Source: UBA10649 sp963793105 (GTDB taxonomy: Bacteria; Actinomycetota; Actinomycetes; S36-B12). From it: 64,000 nt of DNA. Every line of letters begins with the position of its first letter. Within the stretch, counting starts at the first letter, position 1. The stretch spans positions 58,952-122,951 of the forward strand of contig CAWBZB010000010.1 of assembly GCA_963793105.1 (NCBI GenBank), read 5' to 3'. This document shows, piece after piece, positions 19,749-28,389 of this stretch. The position numbers were made by a program, and so were the translations under genes. The notes beneath the pieces were generated by a model. That model had not been told where the DNA came from. It made no database searches and saw nothing but the letters and a program-made list of their open reading frames with translations.

Positions 19749-21028
19749 GTGAGGACCTCGATTCCCTTGCGGATGGCGTCCGCCGCCTCCGGGAAGCAGT
19801 CTTCCGCCTCATGACCACCGTGGGGCGTCACTTACATGGATGAAGTGCATTCCCGTGCCCGCGGGCGAAACCCCGGTCACGGTCGGTGTCGCCCACCATC
19901 ACGGATCGACCGAGGTCGAGCCGGTGGCGTCGCGCCGCCTGGCGTGCCAGGTCGATGTCCGGCTTGCGGCATTCGCACGGGATCTTCAGTTCGGCGACCT
20001 CGCCCACCCAGCCGGCCTCCGGATGGTGCGGACAGAAGAGGTAGTCGTCCACGAAGGCGCCCTGCGCCCCCAGCAGTCGGTCCATGCGGGCGCGGATGCG
20101 CTGGTGGTCCTCGAAGGTCATGAGTCCCTTGGCCAGAGCCGGGTTGATTCGTGACGACGATGACCGGGATCCCAAGCGCGATTCGCGGATCCGATGGCCG
20201 CAGAGACGCCGGGGAGCAGCACGTAGTCATCGGGTGTGTGGAACTCCGGATATGTGGGGTTGATGACACCGTCGCGGTCAAGGAAGAGCGCGGGGCGTTC
20301 CGTCAGTTCCCCGCGTCGGGTGAACGCTCCGCTGCCCACGTCGGTCCGTGCTGCGTCGAGTCGCTCGGGCGTCCCGGTGTCCTTGAAGTAGTGGCTGCTG
20401 ACGAAGGCGAAGAGATCCCCACGGGCTGCGGCTGCGGGCAGCACGTCGGAGCCGAAGTCCCGACACGCGCCCGTAGATGTCGAGCCCACGTCGTGTGATC
20501 GCGAACAGACCGGCCGACGACATGTTCGGCACGTGGTCCCGAGGCTCGGACTTGCGGTACGACGAGGACCGATCCGTCGTGCGACGGGGAAGGCCGCGTC
20601 GCTGTCTTCGGGATGGGTGCTGGGATGGACGGCGACCGCCACCGGTGCCCCCGAGGCGCGCCAGTCGTCGAGGAGGTGCTGCACCGGAAAGGACATCAGG
20701 ATGTCGCCCGAGGATCACCAGGAACTCGTCGGCGTCTGTCGAGGCCGCGGCCAGCCGGAGCGCCGCGACCGTCCCCTCCTGGCGCTCCTCGTGGACGACG
20801 CGCACCTGCATCCCCTCGTGCTCGAGCTCGTCGCACAGGGACTGCACCTGGTCTCCGAGGTGGCCGGCGACGACGATCGCCGCACCGATCTCGCGATCGG
20901 CTCCAGAAGCCGCAGGTGCCACCCCATCAAGCGAGGCTGCCGCCAATCTCCTGAGCGAGCTTGGCTCGGCCGGGGTCCGCGGACCGGGTGCCCCTGCCGC
21001 CGGCCAGCACGACGGCGACGGCGGTCAT
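19742..21028 (-). CDS. fused nucleotidyltransferase (HddC-like) - HAD-IIIA heptose bisphosphate phosphatase (GmhB-like), frameshifted
   Basis: The N-terminal half is an NTP-transferase: MTAVAVVLAGGRGTRSADPG (the G-G-x-G-T-R loop), GAAIVVAGHLGDQVQSL, DADEFLVILGDI-like sequence, AGLFAITRRGLDIYG and YFKDTGTPERLDAART, a normal end for that fold. It runs without a stop into RPALFLDRDGVINPTYPEFH (HAD motif I), PVIVVTNQPALAKGLM, DYLFCPHHPEAGW, CECRKPDIDLARQA (zinc loop) and VMVGDTDRDRGFA (motif IV), the order in GmhB. Inferred jobs: GDP-heptose formation and removal of the 7-phosphate. Joined frames end at 19742 (AADAIRKGIEVLTC) overlapping hddA; the naive stop at 19828 is a frameshift product. Start ATG 21028 overlaps the upstream stop (ATGA). 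Confidence 0.8.
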
Positions 21029-21957
21029 CCGGCTGTCCACTCCAGGGCGAGATCCTCGGCTGCGCGACGCACGGCCTGCCGTGAGCGTGGTCTCGATCGA
21101 GAAGCCCTCACGCTGCATCAGCGAGGTGTCGAACGAGTACCGCGGGACATCGCCGACCCAGCCGAACGGGCGAGTCCCCGTAGCGCACCTCGGGCGTCAA
21201 CCCGAGGGCTCCGGAGACCTCCGCGACGATTCCCTTGACGTCGACAAGGTCCGGCGGACCGACGTTCATCCGCGTGATGCCGGCTTCGCAACGCAGGGAG
21301 AAGAACTGGATGCCGTCGATCAGCTCCGCCACGTGCACGTAGGGCTTGGTCTGGTTGCCGTCGCCGAGCACGTCGAGATGGGCAGGGTCACGACGGAGCT
21401 TGCGCACGAAGTCGAAGACGACCCCGTGGGTGGCGAGCGGACCGACCACGTTGGGGAACCGGACGATGAGGATCCGCAGGTCCGGCCGGGCCGCTGACAG
21501 CGACTCCAGCACGTACTCGCTCGCCAGTTTCGCCTTGCCGTACCAGCTCACGGGAGCGGGCGCCAGGTCGGAGGTCTCCGCCCACGGCTCATCGGCAACG
21601 CCGAAGATCGCCGACGACGAGGCGAAGACGAGCTGGTCGACGGTCGACACGCTCCATGGCCACACGCACCGCGATGGTCGTCATCAGCGTGTCGCCGAAG
21701 TCCAGGCTGGCGTCGGCAACGCCGGCGGATATGTCGCTGTTGGCAGCGAGGTGGTAGACGACCTCAGGGCGGACATCCGCCAGCACGTCGATAAGGAACG
21801 AGGCGTCCTGTGCGTCGCCCTCGATGAATCGGCCGGCGAACGACCCCGTCGAGTCAGGGACCCGGTCCAGAACCACGACCTCGCGCCCCTGAACGGAGAG
21901 TCGTCGCGCCAGGTTGCGGCCCACGAAGCCGGAGCCGCCGATGATGAGGTCTGTCAC
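21025..21957 (-). CDS. NAD-dependent epimerase/dehydratase (SDR), frameshifted
   Basis: Starts V/MTDLIIGGSGFVGRNLARRL (GTG at 21957) with the G-x-x-G-x-x-G NAD loop. It continues VRPEVVYHLAANSDISAGVA, then in the next frame QLVFASSSAIFG, PVSWYGKAKLASEYVLESLS (catalytic Y-x-x-x-K) and RILIVRFPNVVGPLATHGVV. The last residues, in a third frame, read RRAAEDLALEWTAG and stop as TGA overlapping the next ATG (ATGA). A sugar-nucleotide epimerase or dehydratase, probably the first gene of the heptose operon. It could act on the heptose (for example C-4/C-6 changes), but the specificity is unknown. Frame changes near 21650 and 21160. Confidence 0.8.
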
Positions 21958-21963
21958 CCCGCG

Positions 21964-21969
21964 AGTCTA
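21964..21969 (-). promoter_or_regulatory. leaderless -10 box of the heptose operon
   Basis: On the minus strand TAGACT is followed by six bases and then GTG at 21957. It would make the epimerase the first gene of an operon running to 13526. Confidence 0.55.
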
Positions 21970-22010
21970 CCGAGGGAGGCGGGGCCTTCTGCGTGCGCGA
22001 GAATAGGTCC

Positions 22011-22815
22011 ATGCCGCACCCGGTCTCCGTCCAGATATGCACCCTGAACGAGGAGCGCAATATCGAGGAGTGTCTGGACACGGTGGTCGCGAACGACCCC
22101 GAGGAGATCGTCGTCATCGACGGAGGCTCGACCGACCGTACGGTCGAGATCGCCGAGTCGAGGGGTGCACGTGTGCTGGCACCCGGGCGCCTGGGACTCG
22201 GACCGTCCCGCCAACTCGGGTACATGTCGACGTCCGCCCGCTACACGGCTTTCGTCGACGCTGACGACCGCCTCGAACCAGAGTGGCTGGCCATGATGGT
22301 GCGGGACCTGGAGGCTGGTGGCTACTCCGCCCTCCAGAGCTCGCTCAGGGCCGTCGAGACGGGCAGCTGGTGGAGTGCCGGCTGGAACGAGTACTTCATT
22401 GAGAGCGTGCGGCCTGACGGCAGACACCACCATGGTCGGCCGTCCTGCGCTCTACGTCACGGCCGCGCTGCAGAGCGACACGTCCGAGTTGGTCTCGCTC
22501 GACGAGGACACGCACCTCTCGCGCCGGTTCGAGCTGCAGGGCCTCCGCCAGGGGATCGGGACGGCTATCGCCTACCGACACGTCGAGGAGACCCGCGATG
22601 AGAACTTCCGGAAGTGGCAGTCCTACGGGCGTGGCTACCGGGGTTTCGTCGACGCGCACCCGGAACGGCGCAATGCCCTTCTGAAGCATGTCCTGTTCAC
22701 TGTGCCGGTAGCCCGATCGTGGAACCCGCTGATGCGCGGCAAGGTGACCCAGCCCGCGTTCGGCCTTCTCATGGCGGCCAACATCGCCGCGGGATGGATC
22801 CGTTCGTCCGGCTAG
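22011..22815 (+). CDS. glycosyltransferase family 2, one frameshift
   Basis: ATG at 22011: MPHPVSVQICTLNEERNIEE (GT2 opening with the N-E motif), EEIVVIDGGSTDRTVEIAES, LGPSRQLGYMSTSARYTAFV and DADDRLEPEWLAMMV (metal-binding D-A-D). One shift near 22425 moves to ADTTMVGRPALYVTAALQSD and SLDEDTHLSRRFELQG (the E-D-T-x-L acceptor/base motif), then RKWQSYGRGYRGFVDAHPER. It ends IAAGWIRSSG. Predicted cytoplasmic, with a mildly hydrophobic C-terminus that may touch the membrane. Divergent from the heptose operon, with 53 bases between starts, and convergent with the next GT2. Confidence 0.85.
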
Positions 22816-22823
22816 GCAATCAG

Positions 22824-23618
22824 CTAGCTTGGCGCGCGTCGGAGAGCGCGGACCGCGGACATCCGGACGAACTGGGTGCCGGTCTCCCAGCGCTCGCGAA
22901 ACCCGGCGAGCCCGGTCGGCCGCAGGATCTCCCGGCGGGCCCGGTGGAACTCGCGCAGGGACGAGCGCCAGGCGGTGCTGGAGACCCCGCCTTCGTAGAA
23001 GTCCGCGATCACGGCGGATGTTGTCGCGGGGTCGGCGAGCAGGCTGATGCGCAGGAACGCGGCGTAGTCGGCAACGATGCGGTAGGTGGTGTCGAACCCG
23101 CCTACCTCGCGCAGGGCGGAGGCCCTGACGACCGTCCCTTGGTGGGGCGGAAAGCGACCCCGGCTGAAGGACGCCGCCTTCTCATGCTGGTAGTCGAAGG
23201 AGGGCGGGATCACGGCGTCACCCCGTGGGGAGATGAAGCTCACCTGGCCATACATCCAGACGGGATCGTCCTGGATGACTATGTCCCGCACTGTGGCGAG
23301 CGCACCTGATCCGTGCAGGGTGTCCCCGGCATTGAGGAAGAGGATGTAGGTCCCGGTGGCGTCGGCGAGGCCGGCATTCATCGCGGGGTACACCCCTGCG
23401 GGCTCCGTCCACCGATAGCGGGCCGTCAGCAGCGGGGTCGCGGAAATCGCGGCGGGGACGGCCTCGGGGTCTTCGGATCCGTCGACGACCACCCATTCGA
23501 CACCATCGAGCTCCTGCTCCGAAATGGACGCGCTCGTGCGATCGAAGCCCGGAGGGTCATCCTTGACGACGGTGACGATGGTCAACCACGGATCGTCGGG
23601 GCGGTGCGAGTCCGTCAT
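22824..23618 (-). CDS. glycosyltransferase family 2
   Basis: Intact, 264 residues. Contains LTIVTVVKDDPPGFDRTSAS, VEWVVVDGSEDPEAV, AGVYPAMNAGLADATGTYIL (the Y-x-A-M-N-x-G motif of WcaA/AmsE-like GT2) and LFLNAGDTLHGSGAL, where N-A-G-D takes the place of a strict D-x-D. Then come PHQGTVVRASALREVGGFDT and RIVADYAAFLRISLL. This subgroup is common in exopolysaccharide clusters. The start ATG at 23618 is 6 bases past the TylF stop, so it is the third gene of a three-gene unit (25326 to 22824). Confidence 0.9.
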   Translation of the reverse strand: MTDSHRPDDPWLTIVTVVKDDPPGFDRTSASISEQELDGVEWVVVDGSEDPEAVPAAISATPLLTARYRWTEPAGVYPAMNAGLADATGTYILFLNAGDTLHGSGALATVRDIVIQDDPVWMYGQVSFISPRGDAVIPPSFDYQHEKAASFSRGRFPPHQGTVVRASALREVGGFDTTYRIVADYAAFLRISLLADPATTSAVIADFYEGGVSSTAWRSSLREFHRARREILRPTGLAGFRERWETGTQFVRMSAVRALRRAPS

Positions 23619-23624
23619 GAGGCG

Positions 23625-24395
23625 CTAGGCGGTCTTGAGGAAGATGCGGCCGGAGAAGTCGATCGGCATCATCAGGGGCCGGGCTCCGAGCGACTCGAAG
23701 TACTCGTCGACGGCGGCGCGGGCGCCCTGCCAGTGCCCGTAGTCGTCCAGGATGCAGACCCCGCCCGGAACGAGCCTCGGGTAGAGCACCTCGAGGCCGA
23801 TCCGTGTGGACTCGTACCAGTCGGTGTCGAGGCGCAGAAGGGAGATCTGCTCCGGGACGTCGTACTTCAGCGTCTGGGCGACGTCTCCCTCGACGAGGTG
23901 GAAACGGTCGAGCGGGTAGCCCGTCCGGCCGAGGTTCTGCAAGACGTCCTCCTTCGACGCGACGGCCCACACGTTGTTGCCGTCGCCTACCTCTGTGGTC
24001 TCCATGAGGTGTGCGGCGGAGGCGCCGCTTGAGGCCTCGATGTCCTGCTCTGTCGGCGCCGTCATGCCCGAATAGGTGTCGTAGAGCCACAGCGTGCGGT
24101 CCGTCACGCCCACTCGGGTGAGCTCGAGGGCCATGGCCATGACGCTGCCGCCTCGCCAGACCCCGCATTCCGCGAAGTCGCCGGGAAGGTCATGGTCGAC
24201 GACATAGTCGACCGCCTTGAGCAGCGCCCACACACGCTCGGAACTGGTCATCGTGTAGGGGCGGACCGTGTCGATGATGCGGCGGTCCGCGTCCGTCGCC
24301 TCGACGGGCAGGCGGTTGGCGAGGGAGGACGATCGCGCAATGGTCAGCCCCGCGCGGCTCGCGGCGGCGGCGACGAACTTCTCGAGTTGGCTCAT
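23625..24395 (-). CDS. TylF/MycF-type O-methyltransferase
   Basis: Intact, 256 residues. YTMTSSERVWALLKAVDYVV, DLPGDFAECGVWRGGSVMAM (SAM loop with E-C-G-V-x-x-G-G-S), LWLYDTYSGMTAPTEQD (the metal-linked D-T-F/Y-x-G-M motif), ISLLRLDTDWYESTRIGLEV (D-x-D-x-Y) and PGGVCILDDYGHWQGARAAV are all hallmarks of macrocin O-methyltransferase-like enzymes, which are Mg-dependent sugar O-methyltransferases. Start ATG 24395 with GGAAG upstream. Probably adds a methyl group to a sugar of the glycan. Confidence 0.92.
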   Translation of the reverse strand: MSQLEKFVAAAASRAGLTIARSSSLANRLPVEATDADRRIIDTVRPYTMTSSERVWALLKAVDYVVDHDLPGDFAECGVWRGGSVMAMALELTRVGVTDRTLWLYDTYSGMTAPTEQDIEASSGASAAHLMETTEVGDGNNVWAVASKEDVLQNLGRTGYPLDRFHLVEGDVAQTLKYDVPEQISLLRLDTDWYESTRIGLEVLYPRLVPGGVCILDDYGHWQGARAAVDEYFESLGARPLMMPIDFSGRIFLKTA

Positions 24396-24441
24396 GAGTC
24401 TTCCGTGTGACGAATGGGGCGCTGCACGACTTTATCGCCGT

Positions 24442-25326
24442 TCAGGGCCGCAACCGGACCGCCGGCACCCCCGAACGCTGCTCGAGCGGTGCGGGCGAGG
24501 CGACCCAGCAGTCACCCGGACGGGCCTCCCCGGCCATCCGCATGAGTGCTTCGTTCAACTTGAAGTCGATAGGCAGGACGGGCGCCAACGGGATGCCTCT
24601 CAATGCCTCGTGCAGCCGAAGGAGGAAGTCACCGCGGTACAGCACGGCGCACACCGTGTTGGTGACCGGGCGGGAGGCGCTGAAGACCGACCACGAGGTC
24701 CCCGCTTCGGAAGGCGGGATCGGGCTGAGCAGCGCGGTGATGCCCAGCACCTCTGGGCTGAAGGACTCCGAGAGGTTCATGGTCAGAGGCTGCCCACGAC
24801 GTTCAGCGGCCTCGAGGAAGGAGGAAAGCTCAGTGGTGAAGGCGTTGATGTCGGTGCTGGCCGCATCGTCCTCGAACAGCAGCGCCCACCGTGCCCCTGA
24901 CTGGGCCGCCTCCTCGATGAGTCTGAGGTGGGACAGCTCGATGTTGACCAGGCGGCGCACCATGCGGGGTCCTGCGTCGTTCGAGCCGGGACGTGACCGC
25001 CATGGCGGCAGATAGGCGAGCGTTCTCTTCATCCGCCGGGCGGCCATGAACACCCTGAGGGTCAGGCCGGCGGGCTTTCCCGACACGTATTCGCGCCAGC
25101 GCAGTTCGCTGTCCAGCTCGCCGGCGATCGACTCGCGGATCGTGTCCGGGGTGATCGGCAGCGCCGCGGGGTCGTACTCGTCCTGATCGCTGACGCTGAC
25201 GCGCACCGTCAGACCGCGCTGCTCGGCGGCACGGGCGAGGCTTCGCAGGAGGCCGGTCTCCGTCGTCGCCACGGCGAACCGGGAGCGGGGATGGGTGACC
25301 AGACCTAGGAAGAGGTCAGGGGTCAC
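24442..25326 (-). CDS. putative glycosyltransferase-like protein (GT25-like?), unknown family
   Basis: Intact frame. GTG at 25326 (VTPDLFLGLVTHPRSRFAVA) is the preferred start; an in-frame ATG at 25390 lies on top of the opposite ABC gene's ATG and is less likely. The N-terminal half resembles a glycan-processing GT-A domain: FLGLVTHPRSRF, then VNIELSHLRLIEEAAQSGAR and WALLFEDDAASTDINAFTTE, where E-D-D-A follows a hydrophobic strand as in GT25 enzymes. Further on are TNTVCAVLYRGDFLLRLHEA and APVLPIDFKLNEALMRM, similar in position to the GT25 acceptor side. No firm family match from reading alone. First gene of the unit with TylF and GT2. Confidence 0.5.
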   Translation of the reverse strand: MTPDLFLGLVTHPRSRFAVATTETGLLRSLARAAEQRGLTVRVSVSDQDEYDPAALPITPDTIRESIAGELDSELRWREYVSGKPAGLTLRVFMAARRMKRTLAYLPPWRSRPGSNDAGPRMVRRLVNIELSHLRLIEEAAQSGARWALLFEDDAASTDINAFTTELSSFLEAAERRGQPLTMNLSESFSPEVLGITALLSPIPPSEAGTSWSVFSASRPVTNTVCAVLYRGDFLLRLHEALRGIPLAPVLPIDFKLNEALMRMAGEARPGDCWVASPAPLEQRSGVPAVRLRP

Positions 25327-25375
25327 ATTCCACCAGCCGGCTGTCGACAGCACGGGTCGCGCTGCGGGGTACCGG

Positions 25376-25381
25376 TAGATT
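25376..25381 (+). promoter_or_regulatory. leaderless -10 box of ABC transporter 2
   Basis: TAGATT is followed by six bases and the ATG at 25388. Same layout as ABC transporter 1. Confidence 0.55.
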
Positions 25382-25387
25382 ACCGCC

Positions 25388-27320
25388 ATGGCCGACGAAT
25401 CCCGCGTGGAGCCGGCCGCGCCCACCCCGGACCGCGGCGGGAAGAACGTCGTCGACTTCGAGCGCCAGGGCATCTGGGCCTCTCTCAGGCGGGCGGTCCG
25501 CCTGCTGCCTGCCGAGCAAGCGCAAGCTGCTCTTCCTGGCCGCGGGCATCCAGGTCTCCCTGGGACTGCTCGACCTGCTCGGCATCGCCCTCGTCGGAGT
25601 CCTGGCGGCCGTCGCCGTGTCCGGAACCGGGATCTCGACCATTCCGGCGCCCGTCCAGACGATCCTCGACGCGCTCGGGCTCGGCGGCCTGACGGTCACG
25701 CAGCTCTCCGCGGTCGTCGCCGTGGCCGCCGTCACCGTTCTCGTCGCCAAGACCGCTCTCTCGGCCGTCATGCAGCGGCGGATCTTCCGCTTCCTGGCCA
25801 ACCGCCAGGCGGAGGTCTCGGCGCGACTCGCGCGCGCCTTCCTGCGCCGGCCCCTCATGGACGTCCAGCGCTGGACCGAGCCCGAGGCGATCTACGCCCT
25901 GGGCAGCGGCGTCGGCGGCGGCCACGGTGTCGCTTCTGGGCGCGGCGATCATCATCGCCGCGGAGAGCTTCCTCTTCGTCATCGTCGGCGTCTCGCTGTT
26001 GCTCCTCGATCCTCGTCCTCACGCTCGTTCGCCATCGCGCTGTTCGCTGGAATCGTGCTGTTGATGCACCGACTGCTCACGCGCCGGAGCACCCGCAACG
26101 CGGAGGTCATGACGACGGCGTCGATCGACACGCTGGCGGCCGTGTCCGAGGCCCTGCAGACCTACCGCGAGGCGACGGTGCTGAACCGGCGCGATCTGTA
26201 CCTCGCACGATACGAGCGGCTCATCGGCCGGTACGCGCAGGCGACGGCCAGCACGGCCTTCATCATGGAGATCCCGAAGTACGTGCTCGAGTCGACGCTC
26301 TACCTGGCGATCCTGCTGCTCGCGGGAGTGCAGTTCGTCACGAAGGACCTCGCGGCTGCCGCAGCCACGACGGCTCTGTTCCTGGCAGCGGGAACGCGGG
26401 TCACGCCGGCACTCCTGCGCCTTCAGGGAGCGGGCATCACGATCCGCAACGCGTCCGTCCAGGCCCAGCCGACGTTCTACATGGCCGACTTCCTGACATC
26501 CAGTCGGACGACGAGGCCATCAAGCCGGCTCCGGCGCCCTCGGGCCGCTGCGATCAAGGCGCGGATCGCGGCCGGGCACGGCGACTTCGACGCGTCGATC
26601 GAGGTCGTCGACGCGACGGTGACCTACTCGAGGCGACCGAGCCGGCGCTGATCGAGGCATCGTTCACCGCTGCCGCCGGGACGTCGGTGGCTCTGGTGGG
26701 AAGCACCGGCGCGGGCAAGTCGACGCTCTCCGATGTCGTTCTCGGGGTCCTCGAACCGGCGTCCGGCGCGGTGAGGATCAGCGGCGTCCCGCCTCGCGAG
26801 GCGATCTCTCGGTGGCCGGGCGCGATCGCCTACGTGCCCGCAGCAGGTCGCCCTCGTCTTCGGGACCGTACGCGACAACGTCGCCCTGGGCCTGCCCCGC
26901 GACGCCGTCGACGACGACATGGTCTGGGAGGCGCTCGAGCGGGCCCACCTCGCCGACTTCCTGCGCGAGAACCGCGAGGGCATCGACACGATGATCGGCG
27001 AGCGCGGCGTCCGGCTCAGCGGCGGTCAGCGTCAGCGGCTCGGCATCGCCCGCGCGCTGTACACCCGTCCGCGGCTGCTGGTCCTCGACGAGGCCACCAG
27101 TGCGCTGGACGCCGAGACGGAGGTGGCGATCATCAAGACCCTCGACGAACTCGAGGGAGAGGTCACGACGATCACCGTCGCCCATCGGCTGGCGACCGTG
27201 CGGCGTGCCGACCAGCTCCTCTACCTCGAGGACGGGCGCATCGTCAGCCGCGGCACCTTCGACGAGGTGCGCGCATCAGTGGCCGGTTTCGACCGGCAGG
27301 CATCGCTGCTGGGCCTGTGA
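25388..27320 (+). CDS. PglK/MsbA-type ABC transporter 2, frameshifted
   Basis: Membrane domain plus ATPase, about 640 residues. ATG 25388 (MADESRVEPAAPTPDRGGKN). The membrane domain holds KTALSAVMQRRIFRFLANRQ, ARAFLRRPLMDVQRWTEPEA and TYREATVLNRRDLYLARYER; the ATPase has Walker A VGSTGAGKSTLS, signature LSGGQRQR, Walker B LLVLDEATSALD and the H-loop VAHRLATV. Frame changes lie near 25520, 25900, 26030, 26510 and 26850. The ATPase is strikingly similar to that of the transporter at 3620-5497. Probably a flippase for a lipid-linked oligosaccharide. Divergent from a putative glycosyltransferase, as the first ABC gene is from a GT4. Confidence 0.87.
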
Positions 27321-27356
27321 CAGGCTGAGCGCGATCTGAGAAGAGGGAGAGATCAC

Positions 27357-28389
27357 GTGTCCGAGGGCAATCCGCTGGTGGAGCCGGTCCTTCGCCGCGT
27401 TCGCTACGCGCAGACGGTGGGAGCCGTCAAGCGGTTCGAGTCCGCGCCGACCGGGCAGGCAATCACCGACGGTCAGGAGTTCTATCGCATGCGCTCGGCG
27501 ATGGACGTCAGCCCATCAGCCGGCAAGTCGACTCTCGCGCCGGTCGGTGCGCAACCCCCAGGGTGGCGTGCCGACTGAGGATCAGGCACGCCGCAGCACG
27601 TTCGTCGACTTCGCCGAGATCGATGCGTGCGTGAAGGGCCTCCGGGCCGATGGGGTATACGTGTTCAAGGCGCCGATCGCGTCGGACATGGTCGAACGGA
27701 TGCGCGAGTCGGCTCTGCGCGTGCCGGCGTCCGCTCGTGGGCTGGACGTGCCGGCGGCACCGTATCCGCGTTCCAATCCGCAGGTGGGTCGGTACGACAT
27801 CGACGAGGACGCACACGATGGCGAGCCCGGACATGCAGGACTACTGCAGCGACCCGGCGCTGGCCCTGATCGCCGCACGCTACCTCGGGCAGCCCGTCAT
27901 CCAGGATCAGACTGCGTTGTGGTGGACGACAACCCAGGGGTCTGCAGACGCGGCGATGAACGCCTGGCTGTTCCACCAGGACCGTGACCGGCTGTCCTTC
28001 CTCAAGTTCTTCTGCTACCTCACCGACGTCGGTCCCGAGAACGGCCCGCACACGGTGGTCCGCGGGACCCACGAACGACTTCCGCGCGCGCTGGCGACCG
28101 ACGGTCGCAAGGACGACGACCTCGTCCGCTCGACCGGTCTCTGGGATCGCGTGATCGAGCTCACCGGCCCGGCCGGCACCTTCATGGCGGTCGACACCGT
28201 CGGGCTGCACAAGGGTCAACCGCCGATCATCCGGAGACCGGTGCGTCCTGCAGGTCGAGTTCGCGACGTCGTTGTTCGGCGCTCCGGTCGACTACCCGGT
28301 GTTCGCCCCCTCGGAGACGTCCCGTCAGCGGTACCGCGAGATGCCGCGGCATCCTGCAGCGATGGAGCCGGGCGATCACGCCTGCGTGA
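27357..28389 (+). CDS. phytanoyl-CoA dioxygenase-like Fe(II)/2-oxoglutarate oxygenase, frameshifted
   Basis: GTG at 27357 with GAGGGAGAG upstream. After a first frame (VSEGNPLVEPVLRRVRYAQT) come VDFAEIDACVKGLRADGVYV, FKAPIASDMVERM, LAARYLGQPVIQDQTALWWT-like sequence, WLFHQDRDRLSFLKFFCYLT (H-x-D iron ligands), DVGPENGPHTVVRGTH and TVGLHKGQPP (distal His), in PhyH order. Joined frames end ILQRWSRAITPA at 28389. It would hydroxylate or otherwise oxidise a small substrate. Within a glycan locus a sugar, lipid or amino-sugar substrate is possible but unproven. Frame changes near 27540, 27810, 28235 and 28345. It overlaps the convergent gene by 14 bases. Confidence 0.8.

Noticed and set aside
25388..25390. 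Start codons of two divergent genes on the same three bases (CCATGG)
   Set aside because: The ATG on the minus strand is likely spurious. GTG 25326 is a better start for the minus-strand gene and leaves room for promoters.
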